A stretch of 64,000 nt of DNA, taken from the NCBI GenBank assembly GCA_037951105.1, contig JBAMJV010008223.1, positions 33,582 through 97,581 on the forward strand, given 5' to 3'. Made by a program: the position numbers and the translations under genes. The stretch comes from Echinarachnius parma. Lineage: Eukaryota; Echinodermata; Echinoidea; Clypeasteroida; Echinarachniidae. Every line of letters begins with the position of its first letter. Position 1 is the stretch's first letter. Below are positions 12,101 to 22,569 of this stretch, piece by piece. The notes under the pieces are model-generated. The model did no database searches, was not told where the DNA came from, and saw nothing but the letters and a program-made list of their open reading frames with translations.

Positions 12101-14802
12101 GCTTTGTCTTCTTTGTTCACATCAGCTCCCTGAGAAACAAGATATCTTACTGTTTTAAAATGCCCTTCCTGCGATGCCGAATGCAGAGCTGTCGACCCTT
12201 CATTTTCTTCCTTGTTCACATCAGCACCTTGGCTGCAAAGATATTTCACTGTATCGAGATGACCTTCCTTTGATGCTGCATGGAGAGCTGTCCATCCACT
12301 TTTCTTTTCCTTGTTAACATCCGCTCCTTGACTGATCAGATATTTTACTGTATCGAGGTGACCTTTCCATGATGCTTCATGCAAGACGGTCATCCCATCA
12401 TTTGCTCCCTTCTGCACATCCGCTCCCTGGCTTAACAGATATTTTACTGTATCCAGATGACCGTTCTGTGATGCTGCATGCAAAGCAGTCCACTCATCAT
12501 TCTTGCTCACGTTCACATCAGCTCCGTGGACAATCATATATTTAACTGTATCGAGATGTCCCGCATATGATGCTGCATGCAGAATGGTCCATCCATCATT
12601 GCATCCCTTGTTTACACTTGCCCCTTGACTTATAAGATATTTCACTGTATCGAGATGCCCTCCCTGTGATGCTGCATGCACGGATGTCCATCCATCAGTA
12701 TCACCTTTAATTACATCAGCCCCTTGGCTGATCAGATATTTTACTGTATCGAGATGCCCTCCCTGCGATGCTGCATGCAGTGCTGTCCATCCATCATTGT
12801 CTCCTTTGTTCACATCTGCCCCTTGACTGATTAGATATTTCACTGTAGTGAGATTACCTTCCTGAGATGCGTTGTGCAGGGCTGTCCTTCCATCATTATT
12901 TCCCTTGTTCACAGCATCATCTTGACTGATCAGATATGTAACTGTATCGAGCTGACCATGTAATGATGCAGCTTGCAGAACTGTCATTCCATCATTCCTT
13001 CTATTGTGTACATCCCCCCCATGACTGATGAGATATTTCACTGTATCGACATGCCCATTTGTTGAAGCTGCATGCAGTGCTGTCCATCCATTATTCTTCC
13101 CCTTGTTCACATCTGCCCCATGACTGATTAGATATTTCACTGTATCGAGATGCCCTTCCTGCGATGCTGCATGCAGTGCTGTCCATCCATCATTGTCTCC
13201 TTTGTTCACATCTGCCCCTTGACTGATTAGATATTTCACTGTAGTGAGATGACCTTCCTGAGATGCCCTGTGCAGGGCTGTCCTTCCATCATTATCTCCC
13301 TTGTTCACAGCATCATCTTGACTGATCAGATATGTAACTGTATCGAGCTGACCATGTAATGATGCAGCTTGCAGAACTGTCATTCCATCATTCATTCTAT
13401 TGTGTACATCCCCGCAATGACTGATGAGATATTTCACTGTATCGACATGCCCATTTGTTGAAGCTGCATGCAGTGCTGTCCATCCATTATTCTTCCCCTT
13501 GTTCACATCTGCCCCATGACTGATTAGATATTTCACTGTATTGAGATGACCTTCCTGAGATGCGTTGTGGAGGGCTGTATTTCCATCATTATCTCCCTTG
13601 TTCACAGCATCATCTTGACTGATCAGATATGTAACTGTATCGAGCTGACCATGTAATGATGCAGCTTGCAGAACTGTCATTCCATCATTCATTCTATTGT
13701 GTACATCCCCGCCATGACTGATGAGATATTTCACTGTATCGACATGCCCATTTGTTGAAGCTGCATGCAGTGCTGTCCATCCATTATTCTTCCCCTTGTT
13801 CACATCTGCCCCATGACTGATTAGATATTTCACTGTATTGAGATGACCTTCCTGAGATGCGTTGTGGAGGGCTGTATTTCCATCATTATCTCCCTTGTTC
13901 ACAGCATCATCTTGACTGATCAGATATGTAACTGTATCGAGATGACCATCCAATGATGCAGCTTGCAGAACTGTCCTTCCATCATTCCTTCCATTCTTTA
14001 CATCAGCTCCTTGACTGATGAGATATTTTACTGTATCGAGATGCCCTTCCTGCGATGCTGCATGCAGTGCTGTCCATCCATCATTGTCTCCTTTGTTCAC
14101 ATCTGCCCCTTGACTGATTAGATATTTCACTGTAGTGAGATGACCTTCCTGAGATGCGTTGTGCAGGGCTGTCCTTCCATCATTATTTCCCTTGTTCACA
14201 GCATCATCTTGACTGATCAGATATGTAACTGTATCGAGCTGACCATTCAATGATGCAGCTTGCAGAACTGTCATTCCATCATTGTTTCCTTTGTTCACAT
14301 CTGCCCCTTGACTGATTAGATATTTCACTGTATCGAGATGCCCTTCCTGTGATGCGTAGTGCAGTGCTGTCCATCCATCATCCATCCCTTTGTTCACATC
14401 TGCCCCTTGACTGATCAGGTATTTCACTGTTTCATGATGCCCTTCATGTGATGCTGCATGCAGCGCCATCCATTCATTTTCTTCCTCGTTCACATCTTCC
14501 CCTTGACTGGTCAGGTATGTTTCAATATCGAGATGATCATTCTGTGATGCTGCCCATCCAGTATTGTGTCCTTTGTTTGCATCCGCCCCTTGACTGAACA
14601 TATATTGCACCCTATCGAGATGACCATCATCTGATGCCACATCTATGGGCATCTGTCCGCCACTCTCTTTCCGTTTCACATCAGTCACATGACTTATCAG
14701 ATTCTTAAACCTACGGAAGTGGCCTTTCTTCGATGCCGCATAGTGCCCATACTGCCCGTACTTTTCCTTCTTTTTGGGCTTCTTTGCATGAACATTTCCC
14801 AT
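6328..14802 (-). CDS. Giant ankyrin-repeat protein, exons 1-7
   Basis: Exon 1 (14802-11251) codes for 1184 residues. It is followed by exons 10525-10346, 10020-9881, 8750-8707, 8297-8202, 7742-7648 and 6395-6328. Every junction is GT-AG and phases run 0, 0, 2, 1, 1, 0, 2 without a stop, giving 1391 residues before the unresolved 3' end. Residues 2-7 (GNVHAK) fit an N-myristoylation signal, followed by the basic KKPKKKEK. About 34 ankyrin repeats of 33 residues fill most of exon 1; repeats 3-28 are well conserved and the last ones are degenerate. Exon 3 carries a further ankyrin-like segment (VVDRYLLDNGARPDERDNEG). Exons 4-7 encode a hydrophilic tail with the tyrosines of NATYYGEV. The start ATG has A at -3 and G at +4. 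Ankyrin arrays bind proteins; membrane-tethered cytosolic scaffolding is inferred. Partners are unknown. Confidence 0.85.
6627..7450. repeat. Intronic repeat with GACCTTGACC-type units
   Basis: About four diverged units, 140-156 bp apart, each contain a 'tgaccttga-ctttgac' block (near 6789, 6945, 7085 and 7225) followed by 'ggtacaa-gtttgatggt'. The ends look like a short inverted repeat (AATTATGCCTCCACT on the left, AGCGGAGACATACAAATT on the right). This is probably a non-autonomous DNA transposon with internal tandem repeats, in the intron between ankyrin exons 6 and 7. Confidence 0.65.
8990..9165. repeat. (AAT)n microsatellite
   Basis: An imperfect AAT/ATA array with interspersed GAT and ATATGA units, in the intron between ankyrin exons 3 and 4. 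It produces a meaningless poly-isoleucine frame on the minus strand. Confidence 0.95.
9332..9694. mobile_element. TTAA-flanked MITE, family H copy 1
   Basis: Starts TTAA|AGAAACTTAGTAACATTG and ends GATCCCT|TTGA. Further copies are at about 24995, 25456, 43958 and 44605. Shared internal landmarks are 'gtaacattgtccaaatcctc', 'cataccttgttgt-ttcgta' and 'cactttttgcacatgtcaac'. It carries no coding capacity and lies in the intron between ankyrin exons 3 and 4. Confidence 0.65.
12900..14290 (-). repeat. Higher-order ankyrin repeat (297/396-bp units)
   Basis: Within exon 1 a marker ankyrin unit (LISQDDAVNKG, read 'acagcatcatcttgactg' on the plus strand) recurs at 12911, 13307, 13604, 13901 and 14198. 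Spacings are 396, 297, 297 and 297 bp, which is blocks of four or three 33-residue repeats. The blocks are nearly identical, indicating recent in-frame tandem duplication by unequal exchange. Confidence 0.9.
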
Positions 14803-16099
14803 TATGTGCTATATTCTCCTTAGTTTAACATATTAATGTATAGTTACTAATGTACATAGCTCGAGGTGTGAAAAGATATTATCATCTATCTACGATACCA
14901 TGAGGTATAGTTTGCTCAATTCAATCTTAATATCGATGAATGTAGTCGGCTTGAAGTATGCCGCTTGACGTTTCTGGCAAGACATAATGATAAAGGGGAA
15001 CAAACAAACAGTGATTAGACAATGTGACTTTTAGAAGATTATCAAAATCGGGAAAGAAATCGACGTCTATGGCTTCAACTGTCTCAGCCGGGAATAGAAC
15101 ACAATACGTTAGTCCCCCTAAACAACTGCTCATTGTTTCATAACCAATCATTGTTTCATGATGTCATCTTACAAAAACAAAATCTACATTTTGTTATGTA
15201 CAGTACATTTTGTGTGAAAATCAGATATATTCATCACTTCATAACTGAATGAGCACAAACAAAGTTACCCAATGTCTAAATTTACAAGAACTTGCGCATA
15301 CATGTACATTGTTGTGAAATATATATTTCTACATTACTAGTGTGGGGCACAGAAATGAACGGGTAACTAATAAGGGTAAACGTGGATTGGAGTAGTACAG
15401 GCTATATAACTGGTTAAATAATACGAGTCAAACTCAGCAGCAAATCAAATATACAGGATACACACAGGAACATATAGTACTTCTAAGGAGAACAGAATCG
15501 AAGCGTTGACACGAATAAGTCTGGTAGTGCACTGCTTTAATCACGGCAAAACTGCCAAATAAATACACAAGATAACAAAGAATACGATATGCAAATGAAC
15601 CAAAAGAGAACACACCTACAACTAAAATGAACTAACCTTATTCTACAAAATAACCAATGACAGATGACGTGATAAAGGAATGTAATCATGAGAAGACGAG
15701 GATGAGGGAAGATGATCAAACACAATAGAAAAGGTATGCATCATCCAGACAAAGTGGGAGTAAAAGATAGGCAGAAAGAGAGAGAGAAGAGGAGAGGATA
15801 AGATAAGAAATAGCCAGACAGAGTCAGGTGGTCAGGATGCCAGAAGTAAACACTAGAGTAGAAATAGACCTGAATGAGCAAGTTGAAATAACTGAATAGA
15901 AGAAAGGAGTGAGGTAACAAAGGGGATGAGTATAATAGAATAACCTGAACTAAATACCAATGACATGAACAAGTGGCATAGCTAGTGCCAAATAATAAAA
16001 GGGGTGAAGATGTACAAAATAAATCCCTACAATTACTCTTCCTCTTACAAATAAAATGTCCTCATTACCACATATTATCTGAATAAGATAAATGAACGA
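14803..16099. other. 5' flank of the ankyrin gene, no clear feature
   Basis: This should hold the promoter and 5' UTR of the minus-strand ankyrin gene. I cannot point to a TATA box or initiator with confidence. From about 15750 to 16000 the plus strand is unusually purine-rich (AGAGAGAGAAGAGG and similar). No coding exon or transposon end was recognised. Confidence 0.45.
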
Positions 16100-16580
16100 C
16101 ATGCTAGAATCTTTCTTTGGTGAGATTATTATTCCTGGGAGAAAGACTTTAATAGTTTGGAGTTGTGTACAGGCCTTCTAGTGGTAATGTTAGCTCTTCT
16201 TTTGAAGAAATGTGTGATATCTTGTCTAACTCGATATTCAGTAATAACAAAGTACTTTTTATGGGTGATTTTAATGTGAACCTTTTACATTATGACCACG
16301 ATATTTCTTTACATTAATTCGTTAATGCTTTAAGTACCATTGATTGATAAGCCAACTAGAATTACATACAAATCACAAACTTTTATTTATAATATATTCA
16401 CTAATTTGCATCCGTTTCTATATGCTTTTATAGTAATATCTGATATATCAGACCATTTTCCACTTTTTGCTAGAACCTCTCTGGTGTCAAGTCGGCCTCA
16501 TGATGTCACCTGTAATCTATATATGCGGACATTTAGTCAAGAGAATACCGGGCGTATCAAAAAAGCGTTACACCTTTGAA
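16100..16580 (+). mobile_element. LINE endonuclease fragment
   Basis: The broken plus-strand frame resembles the second half of an APE-type endonuclease from a CR1/jockey-like non-LTR element. VYRPSSGN starts at 16165, then come LFMGDFNVNLL, PTRITYKSQTFIYNIFTN and SDISDHFPLF, which are the GDFN and SDH catalytic landmarks. The start of the reverse-transcriptase linker follows (FSQENTGRIKKAL). There is a frame break between the GDFN and PTRIT parts. This is a dead 5' and 3' truncated copy. Confidence 0.75.
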
Positions 16581-16769
16581 AAAATTGTCAACATTACATT
16601 TTTATATATTTATAAGATTTTTTCATGTCGATGGATGCCCTATGGTCTCGTCTATCAAGTGCCACTAACAAAACAAATTTTCGTTCACGCTTGGGCAAAC
16701 ACTGACAGTTTTTGTACAGAGTGTCAAAAATGGCTTGCCCCAAATTGAAAGAAGAGGGACAATTCAAAC

Positions 16770-19330
16770 ATTAAATTGGGGTGCCGAAGTATCTATAATG
16801 TTGTATATTTTCAATAGATTCATCATTAATATCAATGTGAACATGTAAAGGATCAAATTTCTTTTTTAACCGAAAGTCAAATATCATCTCTTTTGTTTTA
16901 TTTGGGTTTATCAGAAAATGGTTATCCTTACACCATTTTTCAAAGGAGGAGATTGTGTTCCGGTATTTGTTCTTGTTTACTTTAATTAATCCTACAATTA
17001 CTGTATCATCTGCATATTTATAGATATGAACCGATGGAAAATCTGAGGTACAATCGTTTGTGAATAGAATAAACAGACTTGAGGATAGAACACAGCCTTG
17101 TGGGGTCCCGGTGTTTGTAATGAACTTATTTTTTGTTTAATCTAGCCCTCTGTGATCTCTCGTGAAGAAAGTCATTTATCCGAGGGATGAGAGATGGATT
17201 CACTTCTAGTTGCCTAAGTTTCTCAATCAATGTATACGGTTGTATAGTGTTGAACGCGGAGGAGAAGTCTACAGGCGTAGCTCTTACGTAACACCTTGCC
17301 TTGTCTAGGTGTTGGTACAGCGAGTCCGTCAGCGCGAGAACCCATCATTAACCGATCGATGTGATTGATACGCAAATTGTTTAACATTGATGCGCTCGCG
17401 AATTGGACCAATCAGCTTCTCTAGCACGATTCTCTCCAAGCACTTCATCACAATGGACGTTAAGGCGATTGGCCGAAAGTCGTTGTTTTCCTTCGGTCGT
17501 TTGTTTTTGGACACGGGAGTAATGACGGACGAATTCCAGCAAGATGGGACAGTTTTCTCGTCTACAGACCTTTGGAACAGCGTGCAGTAAGGGACCGCGA
17601 GTTGCGATGAGCATTTCTGAAGAACTCGTCCGCTAACACCGTCCGGGCCAGAAGCCTTTCTGGGGTTGATCGCTTTGAACCTTTTCCGATTATATGTCGA
17701 AGGGGCGGTCCACGGAGGAAGAGGCGCGTGTCTCTTTAAGTTGTTCATCGAGCGTATCGTCGAGCTCGTTGGTTTCATAGCAGCTGAAGAATTAATTAAA
17801 TTCGGCTGCCTTTGGTTAGGGGTTATCCTCGTTGGCAAACGCGTTTTCTCGTTTTTATCCGTCATTACATCTAGGCATCTCCATGGTGCATCTCTAGGAT
17901 TGTTTGTATAAAACATTTTCAAGTTTCTTTCCGTATTCTTCTAGTTTCATTTCACTTTTGAATTCCTTGACCCTATCATGGTTACCGAGGTTTAGAGTTC
18001 TCTTCTTTTCATTAACGATCGACTTAATCTCCTTCGTGAACCATGGCGTGTTGTTTGGATAGATCGTGATTTCTTTAGAGCCAATGTGTAGGTTTTCACA
18101 AAAGGCTACATAATCATTAATCTATCAGTTGAGTTCGTATATGTCATCACACGAGTTGTAGAACATATCCAAATCTGTGATTTCGAACGCTGTATTTAGT
18201 CATTCAACAGATTTGTCATCCCACTTGCGTATTGTCCGTTATAGGTTTTTTAAATTTTAGTTGTTGTCGATATTTTGGCAGGTACATGGTGTGGTGATCA
18301 GACGCACCAAGACCTGGTCTCAAAAGGGCCCTGTACGCATTATGTATGGAACAATAGCATTTGTCAAAAGTATTCCCCCCCCCCCCCCCCCCCCCAACTG
18401 GTAGCAAAGTCAATATATTGCTGATAATGCGGCATATCGGTTTCAAAAAATGACATTGATTAAAGGAGGGGGGAAATCCCAGCTTTGATTCAGGTTCATA
18501 GCTTTAAATATGTGCCTTTATTGATATACCACACTCTTTTTTTCAAAGAAATCCTTAAGTTGGGAAAAAAGGTAAATTTCATGCAACTTTTTTGCTTTAT
18601 TTCGCATCGGCGTTCCATGCTCCTAAAAAAAGTCATTTATAGCAGAGCGGGAATGTGCGCACGTGTCACCCGATTCATGACATCACATGCAGACCGCAAC
18701 GCGGAGGAATGTGCATTGTTTACATGCAGAGCCTATGACTTGCTTGTAAAACAAACTTGTTTTTGCTTGTAAATTGAGGTTTTACTGAAAATGCTTCAGA
18801 ATTGCTAAGAAATGAATTGTAGCAGGATGCAGCTACACATCTGAGTGTATATCGTCCATGATATAAACCTGAACAAATGTTTGCAAATATTGAAACAAAT
18901 GGAAATAATATCTCTGTGTCAACGTGAGTATTGCACTCAGCGTGTACGTCTATGACCGAGCTAAACTGCGATTGCCTGCAGGTGACGTCACAAAGATGAC
19001 GTCATTTTTTGTTCGCCCGGGGTTCCGAAAGTGAATTTACAAGTTGATTTTTTTATTTTACCGGGTTTTCCCACGAGGAAAATATGTTTTTATTAGTAAT
19101 CTTCATGAAAATCTACCTTAGATACAGTAAAACCCAATTTTGAGGCATTTTTCTTGTCACCATACCTTTAAAGTCATCCAATATGATGACTGGTGCATCG
19201 GGGAACACGTTTTTCTAATTCATTTACTTGTTCTTGAATTACTTGTTTGGAGGACTTTTTTGTCAGCATCAGATAGAATGTATACTAAGAGTAGATGTAC
19301 TTAAGGAAATTCTCATGGGAAAAAAAATGT
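16770..19330 (-). mobile_element. Rex/CR1-like LINE, decayed, split by a MITE
   Basis: Read right to left: an endonuclease part (FPDAPVIILDDFNQC near 19200, then GASDHHTMYLPKYRQ near 18290), a linker (NNTPWFTKEIKSIVNEKKR), then reverse transcriptase with ASGPDGVSGRVLQK, ENNDFRPIALTSIVMKCLER and QFAYQSHRSVND, later VDFSSAFNTIQP, and the catalytic YKYADDTVIVG at about 17002-17025. The copy stops at about 16770 in the block NIQHYRYFGT, so the C-terminal part is missing. There are several stops and frame changes, and a 21-base C run at 18375-18395. A 704-bp DNA transposon (18464-19167) sits inside the endonuclease. Family placement among Rex1/CR1/L2 is approximate. Confidence 0.85.
18464..19167. 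mobile_element. TTAA-flanked MITE, family P copy 1
   Basis: 704 bp flanked by TTAA at 18460-18463 and 19168-19171. Termini are AGGAGGGGG and CACCATACCT. It is homologous over its full length, in reverse orientation, to 60963-61667. Removing it with one TTAA restores the host LINE frame (GAT GAC TTT AAT CAA TGT, DDFNQC), which fixes both boundaries. No transposase; the internal frame shared by the two copies is not known protein. TTAA targets are typical of piggyBac and Kolobok. Confidence 0.85.
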
Positions 19331-19429
19331 ATACACAAAAATCAAGAGCTCCTGATTGCATGCAACTGCTCGATACGGTACAGCGCCCTCATCATGACAT
19401 GAGTAGCCAAATCTTCTCTACACCAGCCC

Positions 19430-21170
19430 AATGTCTAAGGTCATTGACTCTCACCAGGGGATTTAGCATGGAATGTACGCTGACGACACTCATATTTATA
19501 TGACTCTTAAGCCTAACGCGAAGGATGACGCAGCTCGGAAACTGAGCAGTTGCCTTGAAGACATAAAGTCCTGGTGTTTGAACAACAGACTTTTCCTTAA
19601 TGAACGAAAATCTGAAATGATCCACATTACTTCCAAATTCAGAAAAAACTGACGCTTTCCCTGACTTGGTTACTGGAGATGGTTTACTGAAGGGAAGTGA
19701 ATATGTACGAGACCTTGGTGTCATAATTGACACAAATCTTAAATTTTCAGCAGCTTATTAAACACATATGTTATGATACAGTCACAAATGGTCCGATTTG
19801 GGCTACGGGGCCCGTACGATGCCACTTTTAGGTGAAATGTTGCGGGAATCTTGCGGCGCCCACACGGGTGCCGTGGCCATCGTATGGTCGCCGTTGCATT
19901 TTTCCTCGCCGTACGATGTAAAAAATGTGTTTAACGCGGAGTTAAAAACAAAAAATGCATCGTACGATGTTTTACTTGCCGTAAGCCCGTAGACGCATCG
20001 TAGAGAGCATCGCACGGGCACCGCAAGGGCATCGCACGGGCACAGCACGGACATCGCAGCCTTTTTTTCGAATATCGTACGATTTTGAGACTAAATATTT
20101 GACCACTCAAATCGTACAGGTACCGTGGAGTCACCGTAAGAATACCGTAAGACACCCGTACGGGCACTTAGTTTGTGTTCGCGGGGGCCGTGCGATTTAT
20201 GTTTTATTTTAAGACAAAGGTCATCGTACGGGGCCCGGAGAATATGTGACTGCTACTCTAAAATACCACAGACATCGTACGATATCACGATTTCCCCAAA
20301 TCGTAGAAAATCCGCCGTAGGGAGAAAAATCGTACGGCGCCCAGACCATTTGTGACTGTAGCATAAGTCTGCATATTTTGGAATCTACAAAATTGGGAAA
20401 ATTAGGAAACTACTTGTCCGATCAACAACCAAAAAATTAACCCATGCCTTCGTATCCTCCCACCTTGATTATTGTAACTTGATTTTTGCTGGCCTTCCTC
20501 ATTCATACTTACTTCCACTTCAAAGAATACAAAATTCTGCTGCAAGGCTTGTTACTCTCTCGAGAAAATTTGAGCATATAACCCCAATATTGTGTTCTGT
20601 TCATTTGCTTCCCATACACCATCGTATAACATTTAAAGTTCTGCTTTTGACTTACAAACTTCTCCATGGTCAAGCCCGTAAATATATTTCAGATTTGGTT
20701 TCCTTACGTTGTTCTAGTTCTTCAAGACCTCTTCGATCATCATGAACCTTGCAGTTAACTCTTGGGCCTCGTACTGTTACAAGATATGGCTATCGAGCTT
20801 TTCAGTAATTGTCCCTATCCTTTGGAATACGTTAATAGCACATATTCAAAACAGCCATTTTCTCGACCAGTTTAAGACCTCGCTGAGAACGCACCTTTTT
20901 GATTTATGAATTATATTGTACACTGGCTCAGTTGTGAGTCGGTAAAAGAGGTGCACACCATTATATTCCGTGTATGTTTGATCTCATTTTTATCATTATG
21001 CATGATTTGTTGGGGGGGGGGGGGGGGGGGGGGAAGAATGGATTCATAATTTGTGTGTGTGTATTATAAGTTTTTGGTTGTAAATTGTAGGACGACAAGG
21101 GTTCGCTTAGAAACAAACGTATTAAGCGCCCAATAAATGTTGTGTATTATTATTATTAATTCCAAAAAGT
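19430..21170 (+). mobile_element. CR1/L2-like LINE 3' half, split by a MITE
   Basis: The plus-strand remnant has reverse-transcriptase YADDTHIYMTLKP at 19476, then the thumb and C-terminal region (HAFVSSHLDYCNLIFAGLP, IQNSAARLVTLSRKFEHITP, LLPIHHRITFKVLLLTYKLL) and a last block near 20790-20905 (VPILWNT, FKTSLRTHLFDL). The 3' UTR carries a 22-base G run (21012-21033) and the end is a short ATT-repeat tail near 21155. It is 5' truncated with several frame breaks. A 580-bp element with TA duplication interrupts it at 19779-20358. A 24-bp tandem duplication (TTATTAATTCCAAAAAGTAA core) follows the tail. Confidence 0.85.
19779..20358. mobile_element. mariner/Tc1-type MITE with CGTACG-rich interior
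   Basis: 580 bp flanked by TA at 19777-19778 and 20359-20360. The terminal inverted repeat is CAGTCACAAATGGTC. Excision with one TA joins the LINE codons as TGT TAT GAT AGC ATA AGT (CYDSIS) in the correct frame, which confirms the boundaries. The interior is GC-rich against its AT-rich surroundings and carries many copies of TCGTACGAT, CGTACGG and related palindromes on both strands. No transposase is present. Confidence 0.9.
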
Positions 21171-22569
21171 AATAATTATTAATTCCAAAAAGTAATAATG
21201 TGCTCAAACTATATTGTTGTCTCCATGACAACCAACCTGGCAGCTCATCATTTATGTAAACTTATAAATCAAGCTGCCTGTTACAAGTGTTACTTTACAC
21301 TTTCAAAAGCATGATCCATTTCAAGTCATATCAAACACCAACAAACAGAGCAGATTTGTCTTCATTTTGCAAAAGAACTTTAACAAAGTATAATTATGTT
21401 AAACAAATTTACCTAACATTTGCTCCGTTCTATATTAATTTCGCATTTTGTATAACTTGTGTCCATGATAATTTGTGTTACTTTCTTTAATCTTCTCAAT
21501 TCAAGTTCTTTTCAAAATCCTTACAGATTTGCATGTTTTCAGATCAAACTTAACATCACTCTTTTCACTGAAATAACAAACAATGGTAGCGATAAAGTTC
21601 CAACTAATATCATGGAATCACTGTTCTTAAATTTGTCCACTTTCCGCTATCCAAGTTCCTGCTGTTTAACTTCGAATTCGCACAGAGTAGTTCCTCAAAT
21701 TGTATTCAAGGATCAGCTTCTTTTGCTTTCAACCAATGTACTGAACGTCAGCACACTGGCTGGAGAGTCCTTGTTCTCATGACAATGACACCCAAGTAGC
21801 GTCAATCTATGTCGTCCATGAGGATGATACTTACAACGTCCATCTTGGCGTTCATGTCCACTATTTTCGCATTTGTGGACGACGACGCTTTTCTGTTCAC
21901 TACCTTTGAACGATCGCGCTTTTATTAACAAGACGTTATGAACGTCACATGTTTATCTGCCTTATAATTCCGTCCCGCACACGAACATGACAAAGACACA
22001 TACACAAACAAACACACACACACACACACACAAACACACGCACATACTTGTTTGCAATAACGTTTTATTCCTTTTACAATAAACTAATACTCATTATGAT
22101 AACATGCACGCTACAAATACACGTGCTGCATGTTTACGTTACATAAACAACCGTGTAATAATTATTTTCACACTAAAAGCGAAACAAACATACCCATACA
22201 AATAATGTAGGTTATTTTCTAATAACAGGATTGCTACATCCCTCACCCTTCTCACATTACCCAGCCACGCACCCACACTCCAAACATCACACTACCTCAC
22301 GTTATACTCATTTCCGGTACATCCTGGATTTTCGTTAAAAACAATCAAAGCAACATAATATTTACTTGTCCCCACTTGCGTAGGTGTAAACTCCATTTGG
22401 CTTTTTAAGGTAACCTTTTTCAACTTCCTTGTTATCTATAATATTTTACTACTCTTCGTAACAGTGGAAGACCTCCTTGTATTATTTCAAAAATATATAT
22501 TTATCAACAGGAAAAGTATTTCATTATTTACATACCTAAATTCTACATAATTTTACTGGTAAACCCATT
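21171..22569. other. Intergenic DNA with (CA)n tract
   Basis: No coding exon was recognised. A CA-rich microsatellite lies at about 22000-22040. A Cys/His-rich minus-strand frame at 21713-21931 has no splice support and matches nothing I know. Confidence 0.5.
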
